Source of the DNA: Candidatus Aquidulcis sp.
GTDB taxonomy: Bacteria > Chloroflexota > Anaerolineae > Anaerolineales > E44-bin32
DNA: 10,004 nt
Assembly: GCA_020723365.1 (NCBI GenBank)
Contig: DYJB01000099.1
Span: forward strand, 1-10,004
Reading direction: 5' to 3'
Shown here: piece by piece, positions 5,876 through 10,004 of the stretch
Layout of the letters: each line of letters opens with the position of its first letter
How positions within the stretch are numbered: position 1 is the stretch's first letter
Made by a program: the position numbers and the translations under genes
The notes under the pieces: model-generated
The model's database searches: none
Seen by the model: the letters and a program-made list of their open reading frames with translations, nothing else
What the model was told of the DNA's origin: nothing

Positions 5876-6562
5876 ATGCAGGCGTTTCTGATCGCCGCGG
5901 ATTCCGACGAACGCGAGGTGCTGACGTTTGTGCTGCGCCACGCCGGCCTGGCGGTCTCGCCCAGCGGCGACCTGGCGCGCATCCTCGCCAACTGGACGGA
6001 GCTCCCCGCCGACCTGATCATCCTGGCGGGAGGCGAGGCGGTCGAGGTCGAGGCGCAGATTGCCGCCGTGCGCGGCGTGACCGAGGTGCCGCTGGTCGTG
6101 CTCGTCGACCCGCCGGCCGAGGCGCGTCTGCTGGCGCTGCTGCGCGGGGGGGCGGATGTGGTCCTGGCGCGTCCGGTCTCGCCGCAGCTGCTGGCCGAGT
6201 ATGCGCGCGTGGTGCTGCGCCGCAGCGGGGCCGTGCCGGCCTTCATGCTGCCGCGACTTGACCTGGAGGAGATCTCGCTCGACCCGGCGACGCGCACCGT
6301 AGCGGTGTCCGGACGGGAGCCATGCCGCCTGACGCAGCTTGAGTTCCGGCTGCTGTACGTCCTGATGACCAATCGCGAGCAGGTGGTCCCGACCGAGGCG
6401 ATCGTCGAGCGTGTGTGGGGCTACGCCGGGGAGGGCGATCGCGAACTGGTGCGGGGGCTGGTGAGCCGCTTGCGGCACAAGATCGAGCCCGACCCCGACA
6501 AGCCGCGCTTCATTGAGACGCTCTCCGGCGTCGGCTACCGCTTCAGCCTCGAAAGCCGCTAG
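5876..6562 (+). CDS. OmpR/PhoB-type transcription regulator with a degenerate receiver domain
   Basis: Predicted 228 aa. ATG at 5876 has GAGGTG 7 nt upstream, and the receiver starts at residue 1 (MQAFLIAADSDEREVL). The receiver (1-115) is atypical. At the phosphoacceptor site (DLIILAG) Asp is replaced by Ala51; one of the two acidic pocket residues is Ala8; the conserved Lys before Pro is Arg99. It therefore should not be activated by the usual aspartyl phosphorylation. Residues about 125-228 are a complete winged helix-turn-helix DNA-binding domain: LTQLEFRLLYVLMTNREQVV, then VSRLRHKIEPDP and the closing FIETLSGVGYRF. No histidine kinase gene is adjacent, which fits an orphan regulator. It is transcribed divergently from the RRM-CarD unit. 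Targets are unknown; autoregulation or control of the following LysW-like gene is possible. Confidence 0.9.
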   Translation: MQAFLIAADSDEREVLTFVLRHAGLAVSPSGDLARILANWTELPADLIILAGGEAVEVEAQIAAVRGVTEVPLVVLVDPPAEARLLALLRGGADVVLARPVSPQLLAEYARVVLRRSGAVPAFMLPRLDLEEISLDPATRTVAVSGREPCRLTQLEFRLLYVLMTNREQVVPTEAIVERVWGYAGEGDRELVRGLVSRLRHKIEPDPDKPRFIETLSGVGYRFSLESR

Positions 6563-6676
6563 GCAAACTCCTCTTCAGGACGCAGTTGACCTCCGTTATC
6601 GGCCCAATCGCCTGGACCGCCATGACCGCCAGCCGTGACTGGGAAACGAACCCGCCCGCCAAGGGTTGTACGACTA

Positions 6677-6685
6677 TGGTACAAT
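6677..6685 (+). promoter_or_regulatory. Candidate extended -10 promoter of the LysW-like gene
   Basis: TGGTACAAT (6677-6685) combines a TGn extension with a five-of-six -10 hexamer. Transcription would begin near 6692, giving a leader of about 100 nt before the ATG at 6794. No -35 box is evident. Confidence 0.5.
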
Positions 6686-6697
6686 GCTGGCGGAAAT

Positions 6698-6723
6698 TGA
6701 ACAGGCTTCGCACATAATGTTCA
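6698..6723 (+). repeat. Inverted repeat just after the predicted transcription start
   Basis: TGAACA (6698-6703) and TGTTCA (6718-6723) are perfect inverted half-sites whose centres lie 20 bases apart, about two helical turns. The position just downstream of the predicted start suits a repressor operator; it could also form a leader hairpin. Six-base arms can arise by chance. Confidence 0.35.
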
Positions 6724-6762
6724 GCAGAATTGCGCAGGAAGGCGGTAAGGTTTCCCCGGGAA

Positions 6763-6783
6763 GCGTACACCGGTCCCGTACGC
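6763..6783 (+). promoter_or_regulatory. Leader hairpin abutting the ribosome binding site of the LysW-like gene
   Basis: GCGTAC (6763-6768) pairs with GTACGC (6778-6783) around a 9-nt loop, and the Shine-Dalgarno GAGGAGG starts at the next base. A stem placed directly against the site could influence ribosome access. A short palindromic TTCCC/GGGAA lies just upstream (6752-6762). Confidence 0.35.
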
Positions 6784-6793
6784 GAGGAGGAGC

Positions 6794-6985
6794 ATGCCGG
6801 TTGCCGTTTGTCCTGAGTGCCGTGCGGTGGTAACGCTCGAGACTGCTCCCGTATTGGGCCAGCGGGCTGAGTGTCCCGGATGCCGTGCGGCTCTCGAAGT
6901 GGTGAACCTCAGACCGTTCGAGCTTGACTGGCGCTTCGAGGAACCGCTGCCCAAAGCAGGCGAGATGGAGGAATCCGTAGCCTGA
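6794..6985 (+). CDS. LysW-like small zinc-ribbon protein, putative amino-group carrier
   Basis: Predicted 63 aa, starting at an ATG behind AGGAGG. Two CPxC knuckles (C6/C9 in VCPECRA and C27/C30 in ECPGCRA) should bind one zinc. The following AALEVVNLRPFELDW closely resembles LysW/ArgW, the carrier that holds alpha-aminoadipate or glutamate by its amino group during lysine or arginine synthesis in Thermus and archaea. Known LysW proteins end in EDWGE, and the C-terminal Glu is the attachment point. This protein instead ends EEPLPKAGEMEESVA, and neither other forward frame restores such an end. It may load a different residue, be a non-carrier paralogue, or be a structural zinc protein. Unusually Arg, not Gly, follows each knuckle. 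A D-Ala-D-Ala-ligase-like ATP-grasp enzyme, of the same superfamily as LysX, follows. Confidence 0.75.
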   Translation: MPVAVCPECRAVVTLETAPVLGQRAECPGCRAALEVVNLRPFELDWRFEEPLPKAGEMEESVA

Positions 6986-7036
6986 GATGACGTCGACGCG
7001 AGCGACCACGCTGCCGGATGACGCAGCGTTTCCGTG

Positions 7037-7072
7037 GAGAGCCATCTGCGGAAGCGGAGTGGCTCTCTCTTT
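7037..7072 (+). terminator. Candidate terminator or attenuator between the LysW-like and ATP-grasp genes
   Basis: GAGAGCCA (7037-7044) pairs perfectly with TGGCTCTC (7060-7067) around a 15-nt loop, followed by TCTTTAT. The tail is modest and the loop large, so read-through is likely. It lies in the 122-nt gap before the ATP-grasp gene, about 36 nt ahead of that start, so it may set the ratio of the two products. Confidence 0.5.
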
Positions 7073-7107
7073 ATGCCCATGACTTCCACACCCAAGAGGT
7101 TGATCCG

Positions 7108-8307
7108 ATGAGAACGTACGAAAGCACGCGAGCCCACAACAAGAAGCCTCCCAGTCCCAGCCGCCTCCGGGCGCCTTGGCGAATCGCGCTGGTGGCGAAC
7201 CTGAAGGACGAGTTTGACTGGGGACCGGATGCACCGTCGGATGCCGGCTCCGAGTTCGACCGCCGTGAGACGATCGAGTCGCTGGCCGCCGCCCTTGAGG
7301 AGGACGGCCACTGGGTGACCTTCTGCCGCGCCGACGAGACGCTGCCGGAGGCGATGCTCAACCTGCGGCCCCAGATCGTCTTCAACATCGCCGAAGGCCT
7401 GGGCGGAGACGCGCGGGAGGCCCAGGCGCCGGCGCTGTTCGAGCTGCTGAGCATCCCCTACACGGCCTCGCGCGTCCTGGCCAACGCCATCTCGCTCGAC
7501 AAGACCCAGACCAAGCGAATCTGGCAACAGGTCGGCCTGCCCACGCCGCGCTTCGTCGAAGCGCGCTCGGCGCAGGACGTCGACGACCGGGGGCTGAAAT
7601 ACCCGCTGTTCGTCAAGCCGGTGCGCGAAGGCACGGGCATGGGCATCGATCAGGGCGCCATCGTGCATGACGCGCGCCAGCTGGCGGAGCGCGTCGCCTG
7701 GATGGTGGAAGCGTACAAGCAGCCGGCCCTGGTTGAGGAGTATCTCCCCGGGAGGGAGTTCACCGTCGGCTACATCGGCAATCCGGGCTTCCCGGCCCGC
7801 CGCCGGCGCCCGTGGCTGTACGACAATGACGGCTACCACTACTTCCCGATCCTGGAGATCGACAGCGGCGTGAGCGTCAGCCCCGGCGTCTACGGGCACG
7901 CGGCCAAGTCCTACGACATCGGCGCCCCGGGCGCCCCGGGCTACATCTGCCCGACCGACATCCCGGATTCGCTTCGACTGCGTCTCACCGAGCTGACGCG
8001 CAAGGCCGCCGAGGCAATCGGCGCTTGCGATGTGTCGCGCGTCGACTTGCGCCTGGATGCCGACGGCGAGCCAAGCCTGATGGAGATCAACACGCTGCCC
8101 GGGCTCAACCCGGCGGTCAGCGATCTGTGCATTGTGGCGGCGGCGGAAGGCATGCCGTATCCAGACCTGATCACAGAGATCCTGTACCTGGCGGCCGAGC
8201 GGCAGGGACTGCTGTTCGACTCGCTCCGTTATGCCGAGGTCGGCCCGCACGCGCTGGCGCAGCCCGTGCCGCGTGGTCCGATCACCTGGGGGCTGGCGGG
8301 CGAGTAG
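7108..8307 (+). CDS. D-Ala-D-Ala-ligase-like ATP-grasp enzyme (amino acid or peptide ligase, substrate unknown)
   Basis: Predicted 399 aa from ATG 7108, preceded by AGAGGT at 7 nt; an upstream in-frame ATG at 7018 has no ribosome binding site and would overlap the hairpin at 7037-7067. The N-terminal domain (25-125) ends in VFNIAEGLGGDAREAQAPAL and IPYTASRVLANAISLDK, like Ddl-related ligases but without the HGxxGEDG loop of true D-Ala-D-Ala ligase. The ATP-grasp core shows LFVKP (Lys170), the glycine loop REGTGMGI (173-180), ALVEEYLPGREFTV (207-220), RVDLRLD (Asp313) and MEINTLPGLNP (Glu326, Asn328 as metal ligands). It should activate a carboxylate as acyl phosphate and join it to an amine. 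The LysW-like gene upstream and the aminomutase downstream suggest an amino acid substrate, but cell-wall Ddl activity cannot be excluded. All catalytic motifs appear intact. Confidence 0.85.
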   Translation: MRTYESTRAHNKKPPSPSRLRAPWRIALVANLKDEFDWGPDAPSDAGSEFDRRETIESLAAALEEDGHWVTFCRADETLPEAMLNLRPQIVFNIAEGLGGDAREAQAPALFELLSIPYTASRVLANAISLDKTQTKRIWQQVGLPTPRFVEARSAQDVDDRGLKYPLFVKPVREGTGMGIDQGAIVHDARQLAERVAWMVEAYKQPALVEEYLPGREFTVGYIGNPGFPARRRRPWLYDNDGYHYFPILEIDSGVSVSPGVYGHAAKSYDIGAPGAPGYICPTDIPDSLRLRLTELTRKAAEAIGACDVSRVDLRLDADGEPSLMEINTLPGLNPAVSDLCIVAAAEGMPYPDLITEILYLAAERQGLLFDSLRYAEVGPHALAQPVPRGPITWGLAGE

Positions 8308-8329
8308 GCACACGCCAAGAAGCGTCACG

Positions 8330-8374
8330 AGGCCGCATGCTGATCCGAGGCATGCGGCCTTGTCGTCTCCTTTG
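8330..8374 (+). terminator. Rho-independent terminator after the ATP-grasp gene
   Basis: AGGCCGCATGC (8330-8340) pairs perfectly over 11 bp with GCATGCGGCCT (8350-8360) around a 9-nt loop. The tail TGTCGTCTCCTTT is pyrimidine-rich, though not a pure T run. It lies 22 bases after the stop and separates this unit from the aminomutase gene. Confidence 0.75.
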
Positions 8375-8509
8375 CCTGGCGGGAGGAGCGGGAGGGCCCG
8401 GCTGCGCATAGCCAGCTCCGGGCTAGCAGCAGCGTGTGACGCACTGGGCATGCCGGGGCGGCCCCAGCGTGCGCCTGAACCCAATTCCGCCCCAGCCGGG
8501 TACGGTCCG

Positions 8510-8518
8510 TGCTATCCT
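8510..8518 (+). promoter_or_regulatory. Candidate extended -10 promoter of the aminomutase gene
   Basis: TGCTATCCT (8510-8518) matches the TGnTATCCT element ahead of the response regulator. It would start transcription near 8525, about 40 nt before the ATG at 8565. No clear -35 box is seen. Together with the terminator at 8330-8374 it indicates a separate transcript. Confidence 0.45.
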
Positions 8519-8564
8519 TAAGGCTCGCTGGGCGACCGGCCACACCGCCGTGCGGAGGTTGTGA

Positions 8565-9953
8565 ATGGCGAAGAGGATCTTTCCGAGCATGAGGGCGCCT
8601 GCCTATGCCCAGGTTCCCGATGAGCAGTGGAACTCCTGGCGTTGGCAGCTCAGCCACCGGCTGAACTCGGTCGACGAGCTGGCGGCCGTCCTGCCCCTGA
8701 CCGACAGTGAGCGCAAGGCCCTGAGCGCGCCTGGGCTCTTCCGGGTGGACGTCACGCCCTACTTCGTCTCGCTCATCAATCCCGACGATCCTGAGGATCC
8801 GGTCCGCCGCCAGGTGATCCCCACGGACGCCGAGATGGTCCCCTTCACGGGGATGATGGAGGACTCGCTGGCGGAGGACGCCCACTCGCCCGTCCCGGGC
8901 CTGGTCCACCGCTACCCCGACCGTGTCCTGATGCTGGTCACCACCCAGTGCGCCTCCTACTGCCGCTACTGCACTCGCTCGCGCATCGTCGGTGACCCGA
9001 AGGAGCAGTTCTCGCGGGCCGAGTTCGACCTGCAGATCGACTACCTGCGCCGCACGCCCCAGGTGCGCGACGTGCTGCTCTCCGGCGGCGATCCGCTGAC
9101 GCTGGCGCCGAAGCTGCTCGAGGAGCTGATCAGCCGGCTGCGCGAGATCGAGCATATCGAGATCATCCGCATCGGGTCGCGCGTGCCCGTCTTCCTTCCC
9201 ATGCGCGTCGATGACGAGCTGACCGCCATGCTCGAGAAGTTCCACCCGCTGTGGCTCAATATCCACGTCAACCACCCCAACGAGATCACCGCCGAGCTGG
9301 CGCAGGCCTGTGACCGGCTCTCCAAGGCAGGCATCCCGCTCGGGAACCAGTCGGTGCTGCTGGCGGGGGTCAACGACTGCGTGCACGTCCAGCGCCAGCT
9401 GGTGCAGGACCTGGTGCGCCTGCGCGTCCGCCCCTACTACCTCTACCAGTGCGACATGGTCGAAGGCGCCGGGCACTTGCGCACGCCGGTCGCCAAGGGC
9501 ATCGAGATCATCGAGGGGCTGCGCGGCCACACCTCCGGGTACGCGGTGCCGACCTTCGTCGTCGATGCCCCGGCGGGGGGCGGCAAGATCCCCATGATGC
9601 CCAACTACGCCCTCAGCCAGTCGGACTTCCGCGTCGTGCTGCGCAATTTCGAGGGCTTCATCACCACCTACCAGGAGCCCACGGACTACAAGCCGCATGA
9701 TCCCAAGACCTGCCTCTTCTGCCAGTCCCGGCGCCCCGAGCCGGGTCAGGCCGGATTGACCAGCCTGCTGGACGGTGAACAGATCGCCATCAAGCCGGAA
9801 GGCTTCGAGGCCGTGCACGCCCGCGGCGGAGCCACGCATCGCCTGCGGGCGGACGCCAGCAAGTGGCAGGCGCACGGGATTGGCGCACCGCCGGAGGAAC
9901 CTGCGCAGCCGGTCAAGCTCGAGAGGCCCGTCAAGAAGGAAGCAGGGGACTAA
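8565..9953 (+). CDS. kamA: Lysine 2,3-aminomutase (KamA family radical SAM, PLP-dependent)
   Basis: Predicted 462 aa; ATG at 8565 has GGAGGT 5 nt upstream. The enzyme interconverts L-lysine and beta-lysine using S-adenosylmethionine, a [4Fe-4S] cluster and PLP. The radical SAM motif is CASYCRYC (Cys129, 133, 136), followed by LLSGGDPLTL. The PLP lysine is Lys341 in VVDAPAGGGK. Asp297 (YQCD) and Asp334 (FVVDAP) correspond to the two aspartates that bind the substrate amino group in the Clostridium enzyme, favouring lysine over glutamate. The zinc-site cysteines seem partly kept (Cys272; Cys383 and Cys386 in TCLFC, one fewer than in the clostridial C-terminus). A basic, Pro-rich tail beyond about residue 425 makes it longer than the ~416-aa clostridial enzyme. 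Beta-lysine can lead to fermentation, osmolytes or secondary products; no ablB-like acetyltransferase is visible in the window. Confidence 0.92.
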   Translation: MAKRIFPSMRAPAYAQVPDEQWNSWRWQLSHRLNSVDELAAVLPLTDSERKALSAPGLFRVDVTPYFVSLINPDDPEDPVRRQVIPTDAEMVPFTGMMEDSLAEDAHSPVPGLVHRYPDRVLMLVTTQCASYCRYCTRSRIVGDPKEQFSRAEFDLQIDYLRRTPQVRDVLLSGGDPLTLAPKLLEELISRLREIEHIEIIRIGSRVPVFLPMRVDDELTAMLEKFHPLWLNIHVNHPNEITAELAQACDRLSKAGIPLGNQSVLLAGVNDCVHVQRQLVQDLVRLRVRPYYLYQCDMVEGAGHLRTPVAKGIEIIEGLRGHTSGYAVPTFVVDAPAGGGKIPMMPNYALSQSDFRVVLRNFEGFITTYQEPTDYKPHDPKTCLFCQSRRPEPGQAGLTSLLDGEQIAIKPEGFEAVHARGGATHRLRADASKWQAHGIGAPPEEPAQPVKLERPVKKEAGD

Positions 9954-9962
9954 GCCGATCGA

Positions 9963-10004
9963 GCCCAGGTAGCTCAGCGGAAACGTGTAGGGGCACGGCA
10001 TGCC
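9963..10004 (+). tRNA. Possible 5' part of a tRNA cut by the right edge
   Basis: GCCCAGGTAGCTCAGCGG (9963-9980) matches the usual start of a tRNA: a 7-base acceptor strand, T8, A9, GCTC of the D stem, then AG and the GG of the D loop. GGGC at 9991-9994 could close the D stem, but the D loop would be unusually long (about 15 nt) and the expected T33 is not seen where the anticodon loop should begin. The anticodon lies at or past the edge, so amino acid identity is undetermined. Confidence 0.3.

Noticed and set aside
6633..6646. CGTGACTGGGAAA, resembling the lacZ-alpha/M13 primer region, as possible vector contamination
   Set aside because: The match is only about a dozen bases and the flanks differ from the vector, so it is most likely coincidence.
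6960..7010. Frameshift hiding a LysW EDWGE tail
   Set aside because: The other two forward frames after MEES give WRNP-stop and GGIRSLR-stop, without an acidic tail.
7918..7940. Short GGCGCCCCGG duplication in the ATP-grasp gene
   Set aside because: It only encodes the GAPGAPG segment and stays in frame; it looks like local codon repetition rather than an element.
6721..8484. 587-codon minus-strand frame opposite the LysW-like and ATP-grasp genes
   Set aside because: It has no recognisable domain and is Arg/Ala/Gly/Val-rich as expected from GC-skewed codon positions of the ATP-grasp gene on the other strand.
8325..10001. 558-codon minus-strand frame opposite kamA
   Set aside because: A shadow of the aminomutase, whose plus-strand frame has full radical SAM and PLP motifs and a good ribosome binding site.

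Overview
The window is high-GC DNA from a bacterium. Its gene content fits a Chloroflexota (Anaerolineae-like) genome: a glycine-rich RRM protein next to a CarD-type regulator, an EGY-like site-2 protease, a LysW-like carrier, a KamA-type aminomutase, and extended -10 promoters of the form TGnTAYnnT. This assignment is an inference from gene content and base composition, since no phylogenetic marker gene is present.

Layout, left to right. (1) A minus-strand envelope operon (1-2649): a lipoprotein that fuses a DsbA-like thioredoxin domain to a cyclophilin domain, then, with a GTGA overlap, a PrsW-family membrane protease. The protease frame runs without a stop into a peroxiredoxin that leaves the window at base 1. 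(2) A divergent selenocysteine tRNA (2751-2844) with its own promoter, followed only 23 nt later by a site-2 protease (2868-4049). (3) About 730 bases with no convincing gene (4050-4776). (4) A minus-strand pair: an RRM RNA-binding protein and a CarD/CdnL-like RNA-polymerase-binding protein, overlapping by one base (TAGTG), with a hairpin in the ~100-nt leader. (5) A divergent OmpR/PhoB-type regulator whose receiver domain has lost its phosphoacceptor Asp. (6) A plus-strand series: a LysW-like small zinc protein behind a structured leader, a D-Ala-D-Ala-ligase-like ATP-grasp enzyme, a strong terminator, and a lysine 2,3-aminomutase-type radical SAM enzyme. A possible tRNA start is cut off by the right edge.

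Two themes stand out. The left half is about envelope quality control and thiol/selenol redox: DsbA-cyclophilin, PrsW, peroxiredoxin, S2P and tRNA-Sec. The right part joins an amino-group-carrier-like protein, an amino-acid-ligase-like ATP-grasp enzyme and a lysine 2,3-aminomutase. Together these could be an uncharacterised route that makes beta-lysine or a related amino acid and ligates it, possibly on the carrier. This is the best candidate for an undescribed system here, but the link between the three genes is inferred from proximity and family knowledge only.
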